NCBI RefSeq assembly: GCF_900101465.1
Contig: NZ_FMZM01000014.1
Coordinates: forward strand, 1 to 64,000
DNA from: Nocardioides lianchengensis
GTDB taxonomy: Bacteria; Actinomycetota; Actinomycetes; Propionibacteriales; Nocardioidaceae
DNA length: 64,000 bases
Direction of reading: 5' to 3'
The first letter of the stretch is position 1. Every line of letters starts with the position of its first letter. Made by a program: the position numbers and the translations under genes. The notes under the pieces were generated by a model. It saw nothing but the letters and a program-made list of their open reading frames with translations. It was not told the DNA's origin and did no database searches. Below are positions 42,147 to 51,729 of this stretch, one piece after another.

Positions 42147-43937
42147 TCAGGGTGCGGACCCGGTCTCGCGCAGCCGCTGCTGGAGGCCCGTCGCGCGCAG
42201 CGCCCGGGTGGCGACGGCCGCCCGCACGGCCGCCTCGGAGCCGACCACCCGGACGTGCTGCTGGGCCCGGGTGACCGCGGTGTAGAACAGCTCACGGGTC
42301 AGCAGCCGCGAGTCGGCCTCGGGGAGCAGCACCGTCACCCGCTCGACCTGGCTGCCCTGGCTCTTGTGGATCGTCATCGCGTGCATGGTCTCGACGGCGT
42401 CGAGCCGGCCGGGGGCGAACTCCTTCAACCGCCCCGACCCGGCCACGAAGGCCCGGCGCCGGTCGCCCTGCTGCACCACCACGCCGGTCTCGCCGTTGTA
42501 GACGTCGAGCGCATAGTCGTTGCTGGTCACCAGCAGCGGGCGGCCGACGTACGACGGGCCGTGGACGTCGACGTCGACCTCCTCGGCCAGCCAGCGCTCG
42601 ACCCGCTGGTTCCAGCGGCGTACGCCGTAGGGACCCTCGCGGTGCGCGCACAGCAGCCGGTAGCGGTCGAGCTCCTCGATCGCCAGGGCCGGCTGCTCGG
42701 CGACCGCCGCCGCCCAGACCGCGCGGGCGGCCCGGAGCGAGTCGGGCCGCAGCGCCGCCTCGACCTCGGCCTCCTCGGAGGTGTCGACCCAGGAGACCTC
42801 GTCGGAGGGGGTCCGCAGCACCTCGACGACCGTGTCGGCGTCGCCCGCCCGCAGCGCCACGGACAGGGCGAGGATGTCGTCGGTGGAGCGGAAGTTCCGG
42901 GTCAGCGCGGCGACCGGGGAGTCCGGGCGGCCGTCGTAGCCCGCGACCAGGTCGCCCAGCACCGCGCCGGCGCCGACCGAGGTCAGCTGCTGGGGGTCGC
43001 CCAGCAGGACCAGCACGCTCTCGGGCCGCAACGCCTCGAGCAGCCGGCCCATCATCGTGAGCTCCACCATCGAGGACTCGTCGACCACGACGACGTCGTA
43101 CTTGAGGCGGTTGCCGCGGTCGTGGCGGAAGCGGGTGGCGTTGTCGGGGCGCCAGCCGAGCAGCCGGTGCAGGGTCTGACCCTGGAGCCGCCCCACCAGG
43201 GCGGCGACCTCGGGCCAGGTCTCGCCCACCTCGGCGACCTCGGCGGCGACCGCCTCCTGGAGCCGGGTGGCGGCCTTGCCGGTGGGCGCGGCCAGGGCGA
43301 TCGAGAGCCGGCCCTCGCGGCGCTGCGTCGAGCCGGTGGCCTGGTCGGCGAGCAGGGCGAGCAGCCGGGCCACGGTGGTGGTCTTCCCGGTGCCGGGCCC
43401 GCCGGTCAGGATCGTCGTACGACGGCGTACGGCGGCCGCGACCGCAGCCTCCTGCTCGGGGCTGAACCGGCCGCCACGGACCCGGGCCAGCGCCGCGTCG
43501 AGCCGGGCCTCGTCGATCCCCGGCGCGGCCTGGGCCAGCCGGGCCTCCAGGTCGGCGTGCACCTGGGTCTCGAGCCGGTGGTAGCGGTCGAGGTAGAGCA
43601 GCCCGAGCTCCCAGCGGACCGCCCCGGCGGCCACCAGCGGCGACGCCGCGACGGCCGCGGCCCACGCCTCGGCCTCGGGCCAGGCGAGCTCCGGCGCGAT
43701 GGCGGGCACCGCCGCGAGGTCGAGGCCCACCGACCCGCGGCGCACGGCGCGGACCGCGAGGGCCACCGCCAGCCGGACCCGCTCGTCCTCCTCCTCGCCC
43801 AGGGCCGCGACCCGGGTGGCGACGTGGACGTCGGCGGCGCTGAGCAGTCCGGCGGCGTTGAACTCGGCGAGCAGCCCGGTGGCCGAGGCGGCCAGCCGCC
43901 AGTCGTGCTCGCCGACCGGCTCGAAGGTCTCGGTCAC
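42147..43937 (-). CDS. recD: Exodeoxyribonuclease V alpha subunit
   Basis: SF1B helicase subunit (5'-3') of the RecBCD complex for double-strand-break repair, 596 residues. Walker A GGPGTGKTT is at residues 179-187; Walker B is VVVDESSMVELTMM; motif III LLGDPQQLTSVGAGAVLGDL, VAALTRNFRS and the C-terminal AMTIHKSQGSQVERVTVLLP and FYTAVTRAQ are all present. The first 150 residues are the usual RecD N-terminal domain. GTG at 43937 overlaps the recB stop (GTGA), so recD is translated in coupling with recB. Confidence 0.95.
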   Translation of the reverse strand: MTETFEPVGEHDWRLAASATGLLAEFNAAGLLSAADVHVATRVAALGEEEDERVRLAVALAVRAVRRGSVGLDLAAVPAIAPELAWPEAEAWAAAVAASPLVAAGAVRWELGLLYLDRYHRLETQVHADLEARLAQAAPGIDEARLDAALARVRGGRFSPEQEAAVAAAVRRRTTILTGGPGTGKTTTVARLLALLADQATGSTQRREGRLSIALAAPTGKAATRLQEAVAAEVAEVGETWPEVAALVGRLQGQTLHRLLGWRPDNATRFRHDRGNRLKYDVVVVDESSMVELTMMGRLLEALRPESVLVLLGDPQQLTSVGAGAVLGDLVAGYDGRPDSPVAALTRNFRSTDDILALSVALRAGDADTVVEVLRTPSDEVSWVDTSEEAEVEAALRPDSLRAARAVWAAAVAEQPALAIEELDRYRLLCAHREGPYGVRRWNQRVERWLAEEVDVDVHGPSYVGRPLLVTSNDYALDVYNGETGVVVQQGDRRRAFVAGSGRLKEFAPGRLDAVETMHAMTIHKSQGSQVERVTVLLPEADSRLLTRELFYTAVTRAQQHVRVVGSEAAVRAAVATRALRATGLQQRLRETGSAP

Positions 43938-46900
43938 GACGCACCTCCGTCGAGCAGGTCGGACAGCTCCTCGACCAGCGCGACCGGCGGCCGCCAGGCG
44001 AACACGCCGCACGGCGCGCCGTCGACCAGCGGGGTGTCCGGCCCGCACATGCCGCGCAGGTAGAGGTAGAGCACCCCGCCGAGGTGCACCTCCGGGTCGT
44101 AGCCGGGCTGGCGCCAGCGCAGGAACCGGTGCAGCACCGCGGCGTACAGGAGCGCCTGGAGCGGGTAGTCGGAGTGGCCCATCGCCGCGTCGAGCGCGTC
44201 GGGCCGGTAGGCCGCGGCGGTCAGCGGCTCGTCGAACGGGCCGAGCCAGTTGGTCTTGTAGTCGACGACGAGGTAGCGCGGGCCCTGCTCGGTGCGCAGC
44301 CGCAGCACCACGTCGACCGAGCCGGTGAGGTAGCCGCGCAGGGTCTGCTCGCCGAGCGGACCCTCGAGCGCGGTGGCGTAGGAGCGCACCGGGTCACCCG
44401 CCGGCAGGTGCCGCTCCAGCAGCGGAGCGATCTGGCCGAGCAGCCCGTCGCCGAGCGGCAGCTCGAAGTCCATCTCGCGGAGCCGGTCGGCCAGCGGGAC
44501 CTCACGCAGCGTCGTCGGCGCCAGCGGACCGAGCGGGCTGTCGCAGACCGCGACCAGCGCCTCGACCAGCTCGTCGGTGTCGAGCTCGACCGGCCACCAC
44601 CCGAGCTGCTCCTCGACGTGGCCGCGGAGCTCGGCGCGGAGGTCGGGCGCGTCGGGGTCGGTGTGCTCGAGCACCGCGTGCACCAGCGAGCCGAAGGTCG
44701 CGCCGAGCGGCAGCCCGGCCATCGGCGAGACCAGGTCCCCGGGCACCGCGGGGGCCTCGACGAGGATCGTGTCGAGCTCGTCCTCGTCGTCCTTGGCGCT
44801 CACCTCGGGCTCGCTGGTCACCGCCCCCGCGGGGCCGGGCGCGACCTGCACCTTGCTCAACGAGGAGTACGACGACCTCCGCCACTCGGTATCGACCTCG
44901 CGGGTGAACGACCGGGCCGCCAGCGCGGGCACCTCCGGCCGGGGTGGCTCCGCGCCCGGGTCGGCGTGCGCCGCCGGCTCGGGGGCCGGGCCGCCGCGGT
45001 CGCGCCACTCGGCGAACAGCGCCACCACGGCGTCGTCGTCGGGCACGGCGGGCGAGGCGGGCACCTCCGCCTCGTCGGGGTCGCGCATCAGCATCCGGTG
45101 CAGCGGCGAGGCGACGGCGTTCTTGGTCGGCGCCCACCAGCAGACGACCTGGGACTTGGCGCGGGTGATCGCGACGTAGAGCAGCCGCAGCCACTCGCCG
45201 GCCTCCTCGTCGGCCCAGCGCCGGCAGTGGTCGGCCCAGTGGGCGCCGCCGCCCCCGACGTCGAGGCAGCGGGTGCCCTCGTCGTCGTGGAAGAGCGGCC
45301 GACTCGGCTTGGGGACGAACCGGTCGCCGAGGGCGGGCAGGTAGACGACGGGGTACTCCAGGCCCTTGCTCGCGTGGATCGTCACCAGCTGGACGGCGGC
45401 CGCGTCGGAGTCGAGCCGGCGGGTGCGCTCGACGCCGCGGCCGGCGCGGCCCTCGGTGACCTGCTCGCGCAGCCAGGTCAGCAGCGAGACCAGGCCGTGC
45501 CGCTCGGTCAGGGTCACCTCGTGCAGGGCCTCGCCGATGTGGCGGAGGTCGGTGAGCCGGCGGTCGCCGCCGACCTCGGCCAGCACGCGCGCGGGCAGGC
45601 CGGCGACGTTGGCCGCCTCGAGCACCGCGGCCACGCCCCGGGTCGTGAACAGCTCGACCCAGCCGCGCAGCAGGTCGGCCACCTCGTCGGTCAGGTCGTC
45701 GCCGCGTTCGTCGAGCTCGACGGCGCTGCGGCCGACGAAGCAGGTCAGCGCGGCCGAGCGCACACGGGTGCTGCGGTGCGGCTGCTCGAGGGCCTCCAGC
45801 AGGGTCAGCCACTCGGTCGCGGCCGGCGTCGCGAACACGCTGCCGCCACCCGCGATGACCGCGGGCACCCCGACCTCCAGCAGCGCCTCGCGCACCGCGG
45901 CCAGGTCGGCGTGGCGGTAGCTGATCACCGCGACGTCGCGCGGGCGCAGCTCGTGGCCCTCGAAGGTCGCCCCGGACGCCAGCAGCCGTCGTACGTCGAG
46001 GGCCAGGTCGCGGGCGACGTGGGGCCGGACCAGCCCGACCGGGAGGGTCGCGCCGCCGCGGCGCCCGAGGTCCTCGCGCCGGACCACCCGCACCCGGAAC
46101 GGCGCCGGCACCGGTGCACCGACCAGCCGGCTGCCGCTGTGGTGGGCCTCGACGTCGCGCACGACGATGCGGTCGTCGCCGAGCGCGGCACCGGCGAGCA
46201 GCCGCTGGAAGCCCTCGAGGAGCGGCTGGTCGCTGCGCCAGTTGACGGCCAGGGTCTGCTGGCGCGCGGCGGTCGCCGCCGCCCGGAGGTACGTCGTCAC
46301 GTCGCCGCCGCGGAAGGCGTAGATGGCCTGCTTCGGGTCGCCGATCAGCACCATCGTCGCGTGCCCGTTGAAGGCCCGGTCGAGGACCTGCCACTGCACC
46401 GGGTCGGTGTCCTGGAACTCGTCGACCAGCACGATCCGCCAGCGGGCGCGCATCCGCTGGGCGGCGGCGCCGTCCTCGTCGGCGAGCGCGGCGGCAAGCT
46501 GGCTGAGCAGGTCGTCGTAGGAGAGCACGCCGAGCCGGCGCTTGCGCCGGTCGAGTTCGGTGCGGACCGCCTGCGCGAAGCGCACCCGCCGCCCGACCGA
46601 CGTCGACGGGTCTTCGTCGGCGGGCTCGAGCCGGGCCTGGGGGTCGCCGACCGCGGCCCGCGCGATCGCCAGCGCCTCATCGTGACTGAAGGCCGGACCC
46701 CCGCTGTCGAAGGCGAACGCGCGGAGGTAGAGGTCGTCGACGATCTCGGTCACCAGGTCGTCGAGGTCCTCGACCAGCCGCGCGCGGGAGTCGGTGTCGC
46801 CGGCCACCCCGAGCGAGTCGAGGACCAGCGAGCAGAACTGGTGGGTGGTGGCGATCGTCGCGGCGTCGAAGCCGGCCAGCGCCTCGGTGACCCGGCGGTG

Positions 46901-47227
46901 CGCGCGGCGGCGCCGCTCGGGATCCCAGCCGCGCAGGAGCACGACCAGGTCGGACTCGTCGGCGACGGCGTCGAGCGGGTCGTCGCCGAGCACCCGCTCG
47001 GCCTCGACGAGCTGGGCCCGGACCCGCTCGCGCAGCTCCTGGCTGGCGGCCCGCCCGAAGGTGACGACCAGCATCTCCTCGAGCCGGGCCTCGCCCTCAG
47101 CGACGTAGCGGGTGACGAGAGCACCGATCGTCCAGGTCTTGCCGGTGCCGGCACTGGCCTCCAGCAGGACGGTGCCCTCGGGCAGCGGGTCGGTGATGTC
47201 GAAGGGGGTGATCGCAGGACCGCTCAC
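43934..47227 (-). CDS. recB: Exodeoxyribonuclease V beta subunit
   Basis: Helicase-nuclease subunit of RecBCD, 1097 residues, moving 3'-5'. Walker A ASAGTGKT is at 24-31, Walker B is ILVDEFQDTDPVQW, and the UvrD-like LVTIHASKGLEYPVVYLP and LLYVAITRAK motifs follow. The C-terminal nuclease domain keeps its active site: VDYK at 988-991 and the QALLYA segment after it. GTG at 47227 overlaps the recC stop (GTGA). The open frame extends far upstream in antisense to nothing and through recC's shadow; that part is not coding. Confidence 0.95.
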   Translation of the reverse strand: MSGPAITPFDITDPLPEGTVLLEASAGTGKTWTIGALVTRYVAEGEARLEEMLVVTFGRAASQELRERVRAQLVEAERVLGDDPLDAVADESDLVVLLRGWDPERRRRAHRRVTEALAGFDAATIATTHQFCSLVLDSLGVAGDTDSRARLVEDLDDLVTEIVDDLYLRAFAFDSGGPAFSHDEALAIARAAVGDPQARLEPADEDPSTSVGRRVRFAQAVRTELDRRKRRLGVLSYDDLLSQLAAALADEDGAAAQRMRARWRIVLVDEFQDTDPVQWQVLDRAFNGHATMVLIGDPKQAIYAFRGGDVTTYLRAAATAARQQTLAVNWRSDQPLLEGFQRLLAGAALGDDRIVVRDVEAHHSGSRLVGAPVPAPFRVRVVRREDLGRRGGATLPVGLVRPHVARDLALDVRRLLASGATFEGHELRPRDVAVISYRHADLAAVREALLEVGVPAVIAGGGSVFATPAATEWLTLLEALEQPHRSTRVRSAALTCFVGRSAVELDERGDDLTDEVADLLRGWVELFTTRGVAAVLEAANVAGLPARVLAEVGGDRRLTDLRHIGEALHEVTLTERHGLVSLLTWLREQVTEGRAGRGVERTRRLDSDAAAVQLVTIHASKGLEYPVVYLPALGDRFVPKPSRPLFHDDEGTRCLDVGGGGAHWADHCRRWADEEAGEWLRLLYVAITRAKSQVVCWWAPTKNAVASPLHRMLMRDPDEAEVPASPAVPDDDAVVALFAEWRDRGGPAPEPAAHADPGAEPPRPEVPALAARSFTREVDTEWRRSSYSSLSKVQVAPGPAGAVTSEPEVSAKDDEDELDTILVEAPAVPGDLVSPMAGLPLGATFGSLVHAVLEHTDPDAPDLRAELRGHVEEQLGWWPVELDTDELVEALVAVCDSPLGPLAPTTLREVPLADRLREMDFELPLGDGLLGQIAPLLERHLPAGDPVRSYATALEGPLGEQTLRGYLTGSVDVVLRLRTEQGPRYLVVDYKTNWLGPFDEPLTAAAYRPDALDAAMGHSDYPLQALLYAAVLHRFLRWRQPGYDPEVHLGGVLYLYLRGMCGPDTPLVDGAPCGVFAWRPPVALVEELSDLLDGGAS

Positions 47228-50200
47228 AGGGGACCCACCTTCTCGGCTCCGGTGAGCAGCGGCTCCCACACCCGCCAGGCGTGCTCGCCCAGGCCGGCGT
47301 CGAGCAGCAGCTCGACCGGCGCCCCGACGCCGTAGACCCGCTGGTGGAAGGCGTCGGCGTCCTCGCCGGCGATGCCGAAGGCGTGGTGGGGGTCGGTCTC
47401 CCAGGCCCGGCGGGCGGCCTCGACCGGCGGGGTGTCCTGGCCCATCAGCTCGCGGACCCGGGCCTCGGCCCAGGCCGAGGCAGTCGCCACCGGGATCGGC
47501 AGCGGCTCCCGCAGGCCGCGGTCGCGGAGCTCGACCAGGTCGCGCAGCCAGGCGACGGCGCGGTGGTCGAGCGGTCCGGACAGGGCGCGCTTGGGGCCGG
47601 CGCGCTCGCGACCGATGGCGTGGGCGGTCCAGTGCTGGTCGGGGTACGTCGCGCTCAGCGCCAGCAGGTCGACCCACGCGGTCAGCCGCTGCCGGGCCTT
47701 GAGCCGGGAGTAGCCGAGGGAGACGACGCGGGTGCCGTAGACGCCGGCCACGGTGCCGGTGAGCCGGCGACCGTCGCCCAGGTCGACGTCGACGTCGACT
47801 GAGCGCCGCTCCCCCTCGCGCACCTGCGCCGAGCGTGCCCAGAGCCGCTGGCACTCCTCGACGACCTCGGTGAGCGCGGCCGTGCCGAGGCCCCCCGGGG
47901 GGAGGGTGCCGCGCAGCTGCTCGGCGGTCATCACGGCGGCGGCGTCCTGGCCGGCGAGCAGCTCGGACAGGAGGTGGTCGCCGACCTTCCACTTGTCGAG
48001 GCTGTCGAGGGTCACCGGGATCGCGTCGGCCAGGTCGTCGGGCTCGAACGGCGCGGCGACGTCGAGCCGCTCGCGCAGGAAGGCCCGGACGGGGTGGCCG
48101 AGGAAGGCCCGCAGCTCCTGGAGCGACACGTCGTCGCGCGGCCGCTCGGGCAGCGGCGCGGAGATCAGCGGCGGCGGCTCGTGGCGCACGCTCCAGGCCG
48201 ACCGGGCCCCGGCGAGGGCGGCGGTGTCGAAGCTGAACGGGCGCGGCCGCTCGAAGTTGCGGGCGTCGTAGGGCTGGAGGGGGTGGCGGGTCAGGACCTG
48301 CTCGCGCACCGGCGCGGCGGTGGTCCGGTCGGCGGCGTCGAGGATCTCCCCCAGGGGTACGGCGGGGGGCCGCCGCGCCCCCGACTGCTCGTCGGCCCCG
48401 GTGTAGGTGATCACCAGCGCCTCGGTCGCGGCCATCACCGCGTCGAGCAGCAGCTGGCGGTCCTCGCTGCGCGCGTCGCGCTCGCCGGTCAGCGGCCGCC
48501 GGCCGAGGACGTCGTCGCCGTCGACCGCGCCCGCGCGCGGGAAGACGCCGTCGTCGAGGCCGACCAGGCAGACCACGCGGTGGGGCACCGAGCGCATCGG
48601 GACCATGGTGCAGACGGTGAGGGTGCCGGTGCGGAAGTTGGCCCGGGTCGGCCGACCGGCCAGCCGGGACTGGAGCAGCGCGCGCACGTCGGGCAGCCGC
48701 AGCTCCAGCTCGGCCTCGTGGGAGGACGCGGCGGCCCGGGCCAGCTCGCGCTCGAACTGCGGCAGCTGCCAGGCGTCGTCGGTGCTCACGTCGGTCAGCG
48801 AGCGGACGCCGACGCTCAGGCCGCCGGTCCAGTCGGCGACCGTGCGCGCGCCCGCCAGGGTCGTCAGGCACGCGTCGACCCGGTCGACGAGCTCGGCCAG
48901 GCGACCGGCGAGGTCGATCTCGTTGCTGCCGACGTCGTCGAGCGGCAGCCCGCGGCCGAGGTGGCGGTGGTCGTCGCCGCTCATCGCGACCCCGAGCAGG
49001 ATCCGGTCGAGCCCGGTGCGCCAGGTGTTGTGGGGGAAGCCGTCCATCCGGAACGCCGCCCGCGAGCGGGCGTCCAGCCCCCACCGCACCCCGGCTCGCG
49101 CGACCCAGCGGCCGACCCGGTCGAGCTCGTCGTCGGTGAACCCGAAGCGCTGCCGCACGGGCTCCCGGGCGGCCAGGTCGAGGACGTCGGCGGCGGTGAC
49201 CCGGCCCCCGGACAGCTCGAGCAGCGCGTCGGCGACCGCGAGCAGCGGGTTGGTGCTGGTCAGCGCCCGGTCGGCGAGCTTGACCCGCAGCTCGTGGGCG
49301 GGGTGCCCCTCGTGGGTCGCGAGCCCGAAGCCGGCCGAGATCAGCGGCGCGTAGGTCTCGATGTCGGGGCACATCACGAGGATGTCGCGGGGCTCGAGGC
49401 TCGGGTCGTCCTGGAGCATCCCGACCAGCACCTCGCGCAGCACGTCGACCTGGCGCGCGGCCCCGTGACAGGCGTGCACCTGGAGGCTGCGGTCGGCGGC
49501 GTCGTGGACCCGAGCGGCCCGCTCCGCCGGCGTCGGCGCGTGGTTGGCGCGCAGGTCGGCCTGGAGCCGACCGAGCAGGGTGTCGGTCGCGGGCTCGGGC
49601 GCGGGCACCAGCGCGGCACCGACGCCGTCGAGAGTGCGGCGCAGCTCGCGCGCGTCGCGGCCGAGCGAGGCGAGCAGCGGGTGGCCGACCCGCTCGGCCG
49701 AGTCGTCCTCGTCGCGCGGCACCACCCCGCCGAGGCCGCCCAGGTCGTCCCAGAGCGCGGGCGAGGGCTGCGGGAGGAAGAGGTGGACGTCGCGGTGCTC
49801 GCCCAGGGCGGCGAGCAGCTCGACCTCGGTGACCGGGATCCGGGTGTGGCCGAAGAGGGTCAGCCGGCCCGGCAGCGGGAGGTCGGCGGCCCCGGCGCGC
49901 AGCCGTTGCACCGTGTCGGCCTGGCGTACGTCGGGCGCCGGCTCGCCGACCTGCTCGATCAGCCGGCGCCACAGCTCGGGCTGCCAGCGCAGGTCGGCCG
50001 GCAGCTCGTCCTCGCCGGCCCCCTCCCGCCAGGCGGTGACGAGCGCGGGCCGCTGCCCGGCGTACGACGCGAACAGGCCGGCCAGCCGCAGGGCCACGGA
50101 GTAGCGGCGGGTGCGCCGCAGGTCGCCGTCGGGTCCGTCGAGCCCGTGGCCGAGGTGGGCGGCGAGGGTGGCGAAGACCGGGTCGTCGAGGCTCGCGTCG

Positions 50201-50517
50201 ATGGTCGCGAGCAGCGGCCAGACCAGCCGCTCGGGGTCCCACGGGTCGTCGCGCTCGCGCCCGAGCAGCAGGCTGACCAGGCTCCGCGGGGTCAGGAAGC
50301 GGACCCCGGCGCACACCCCGTCGCCACCGCGCGGGCCGGCCCCCAGCCGGTGGGACAGCCGCTGCGAGAGCCAGCGCTCGACCCCTTTGGCCGGGACGAC
50401 CACCACCTCCTCGGCGAACGGGTCGGCGAGCGGTGTCGCGAGCAGCTCCCCGAGGGCATCGGCCAGCACGTCGGTGCGTGCGGCGCGGTGCAGGTGGAGG
50501 GTCACGGGCGGCAGCAT
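47224..50517 (-). CDS. recC: Exodeoxyribonuclease V gamma subunit
   Basis: Scaffold and Chi-recognition subunit of RecBCD, 1097 residues. The N-terminal LHLHRAARTDVLADALGELL and VVVPAKGVERWLSQRLS are family-typical; Walker-like and nuclease-like regions are degenerate as expected for RecC, and the C-terminal region (RDDVSLQELRAFLGHPVRAFLRERLDV onward) matches the inactivated nuclease-like domain. ATG at 50517 chosen with GGAG 9 nt upstream; GTG at 50505 is possible. First gene of the recC-recB-recD operon, divergent from a small secreted-protein gene. Confidence 0.93.
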   Translation of the reverse strand: MLPPVTLHLHRAARTDVLADALGELLATPLADPFAEEVVVVPAKGVERWLSQRLSHRLGAGPRGGDGVCAGVRFLTPRSLVSLLLGRERDDPWDPERLVWPLLATIDASLDDPVFATLAAHLGHGLDGPDGDLRRTRRYSVALRLAGLFASYAGQRPALVTAWREGAGEDELPADLRWQPELWRRLIEQVGEPAPDVRQADTVQRLRAGAADLPLPGRLTLFGHTRIPVTEVELLAALGEHRDVHLFLPQPSPALWDDLGGLGGVVPRDEDDSAERVGHPLLASLGRDARELRRTLDGVGAALVPAPEPATDTLLGRLQADLRANHAPTPAERAARVHDAADRSLQVHACHGAARQVDVLREVLVGMLQDDPSLEPRDILVMCPDIETYAPLISAGFGLATHEGHPAHELRVKLADRALTSTNPLLAVADALLELSGGRVTAADVLDLAAREPVRQRFGFTDDELDRVGRWVARAGVRWGLDARSRAAFRMDGFPHNTWRTGLDRILLGVAMSGDDHRHLGRGLPLDDVGSNEIDLAGRLAELVDRVDACLTTLAGARTVADWTGGLSVGVRSLTDVSTDDAWQLPQFERELARAAASSHEAELELRLPDVRALLQSRLAGRPTRANFRTGTLTVCTMVPMRSVPHRVVCLVGLDDGVFPRAGAVDGDDVLGRRPLTGERDARSEDRQLLLDAVMAATEALVITYTGADEQSGARRPPAVPLGEILDAADRTTAAPVREQVLTRHPLQPYDARNFERPRPFSFDTAALAGARSAWSVRHEPPPLISAPLPERPRDDVSLQELRAFLGHPVRAFLRERLDVAAPFEPDDLADAIPVTLDSLDKWKVGDHLLSELLAGQDAAAVMTAEQLRGTLPPGGLGTAALTEVVEECQRLWARSAQVREGERRSVDVDVDLGDGRRLTGTVAGVYGTRVVSLGYSRLKARQRLTAWVDLLALSATYPDQHWTAHAIGRERAGPKRALSGPLDHRAVAWLRDLVELRDRGLREPLPIPVATASAWAEARVRELMGQDTPPVEAARRAWETDPHHAFGIAGEDADAFHQRVYGVGAPVELLLDAGLGEHAWRVWEPLLTGAEKVGPL

Positions 50518-50602
50518 CGCACGCGGCTCCGACAGGGCCGTGTCGGGTATGACCCCTCCCACAAGCCATCCGGACGGGGCGCGGCAGGCCGATCAGGGGA
50601 AC

Positions 50603-50953
50603 ATGAGTCTCCGCCCTCGCCTGATGCTCCGACTGCTGGTCGGTCTGGTCGCGTCGGTCAGCGCGGGCGGGTGGACGACCACGGCGAGCGCTCCGTCGGC
50701 CGGCCCCGACCTCGACGTCCGGGTCGATCGGATCCACCAGGTGGACCGGGTCGCCGCCCGGGTCGACCGGATCTCCCGTCAGCACCGGTGCTCCCCCGGC
50801 GGACTGCCGGCGGACGAGGTCCCGGTCGAGGCGATCGTGATCCGGGAGGGCGCGACCGGTCCGCGGGGCGTGCGACTGGTCTCGTTCGAGGTCGGCTGGT
50901 CGACGCACCTGGGGGAGCGGCCGGGCACCCTGCTGGCGGTCTGCGCCGGGTGA
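50603..50953 (+). CDS. Small secreted protein of unknown function
   Basis: A 116-residue product with a signal peptide (SLRPRLMLRLLVGLVASVSAGGWTT; cleavage probably near TASA). The mature part of about 85 residues begins with a repeated DxRVDRIHQVDRVAARVDRI pattern, possibly helical, has one Cys near its middle and one near the end that could form a disulfide, and ends ...LLAVCAG. No family recognised. ATG at 50603 with AGGGGA 4-6 nt upstream. Divergent from recC. Confidence 0.65.
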   Translation: MSLRPRLMLRLLVGLVASVSAGGWTTTASAPSAGPDLDVRVDRIHQVDRVAARVDRISRQHRCSPGGLPADEVPVEAIVIREGATGPRGVRLVSFEVGWSTHLGERPGTLLAVCAG

Positions 50954-50975
50954 GGCCCGGGCGCCGACTGGTGCC

Positions 50976-51137
50976 CTATCGCACCGCCGACCGGGGCAGC
51001 ACGTACGCGTCCCAGGCGTCGCGGTAGGACCGGCGGCAGAAGCCGTGGTGCCCGATCCGGGGTACGCCGAGGTCCGCGGGCGCGAGCCGCGTCGCCTCGA
51101 CCGTCGTGCCGGCGTACAGCGCCTCGGGGGACTGCAT
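50976..51137 (-). pseudogene. C-terminal remnant of an alpha/beta hydrolase
   Basis: The frame ending at TAG 50976-50978 encodes 53 residues from an ATG at 51137 but keeps protein-like sequence for 20 more residues upstream without a start codon. It includes DLGVPRIGHHGFCRRSYRDAW, which resembles the C-terminal block around the catalytic His (IGHxGFxR) of a family of predicted alpha/beta hydrolases. The nucleophile domain is missing: the next base upstream belongs to a different gene. Most likely a decayed gene; a small functional peptide is less likely. Confidence 0.4.
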
Positions 51138-51215
51138 GCTCCGCTCGACGAGGTCATCGAGGAGCTGGCCGAGCTGCTCGACTCGGCCACCCCGGCAGGA
51201 GCCTGAGCGCGCGGC

Positions 51216-51707
51216 TCAGTCGCGCAGCTGCTTGAACTCCTCGTCGGCCTCGTCGATCTCGCGCTCGAGCTCGGCGACGGCCTCGGGCTTGCCGTGGAAC
51301 TTGCGGTAGCTCCAGCCGAGAAGCACGAAGGCGAACAGGCCGGAGGCGATCTGGGTGATGCCGGTGGCCACGCCGCCCGGCAGCCACCAGCTGTCGCGGA
51401 AGGACCACCAGTCGGGGACCTCGGGGCTCCAGATCCAGATCACGCCGCAGACCAGCAGCCCGACGGCGACGAGGGAGGAGAAGACGATCCGGACCCAGGT
51501 CTCGACGCTCTCCGCGGCCCCCTTGAGTGCCCGGTACTTAATCGGGTCGAGGCGCTTCTCGGCCCATTCGTACTGCTGGGAGAGCACCGCGACGCCGGCG
51601 AAGATCAGCAGCAGCCCCGGCCCCGGGAGCACGAGGGCGGCGATGCCGACCAGCACCAGCGCCCAGCCACCGACCTCGATCGCGACCCTGCGAGCTGCCC
51701 CCTTCAT
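51216..51707 (-). CDS. PGPGW-motif membrane protein (TIGR02611-like)
   Basis: A 163-residue membrane protein. The first hairpin carries the family motif ALVLPGPGLLLIFAGVAVLS (Pro-Gly-Pro-Gly), followed by YEWAEKRLDPIK, two further hydrophobic segments (FSSLVAVGLLVCGVIWIWSP and ITQIASGLFAFVLLGWSY) and an acidic C-terminal helix. Function is unknown. It is a paralogue of the next gene upstream (52176-51730): both share PGPGLLL, the EWAE/YAWAE segment and a WSP/WAPP-x-W boundary. ATG at 51707. Confidence 0.85.
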   Translation of the reverse strand: MKGAARRVAIEVGGWALVLVGIAALVLPGPGLLLIFAGVAVLSQQYEWAEKRLDPIKYRALKGAAESVETWVRIVFSSLVAVGLLVCGVIWIWSPEVPDWWSFRDSWWLPGGVATGITQIASGLFAFVLLGWSYRKFHGKPEAVAELEREIDEADEEFKQLRD

Positions 51708-51729
51708 GCAGTGAGCCTCCCAGACGACC

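Noticed and set aside
47228..51190. recB frame open upstream through recC
   Set aside because: Only the shadow of recC in another frame; recB has its own GTG overlapping the recC stop.
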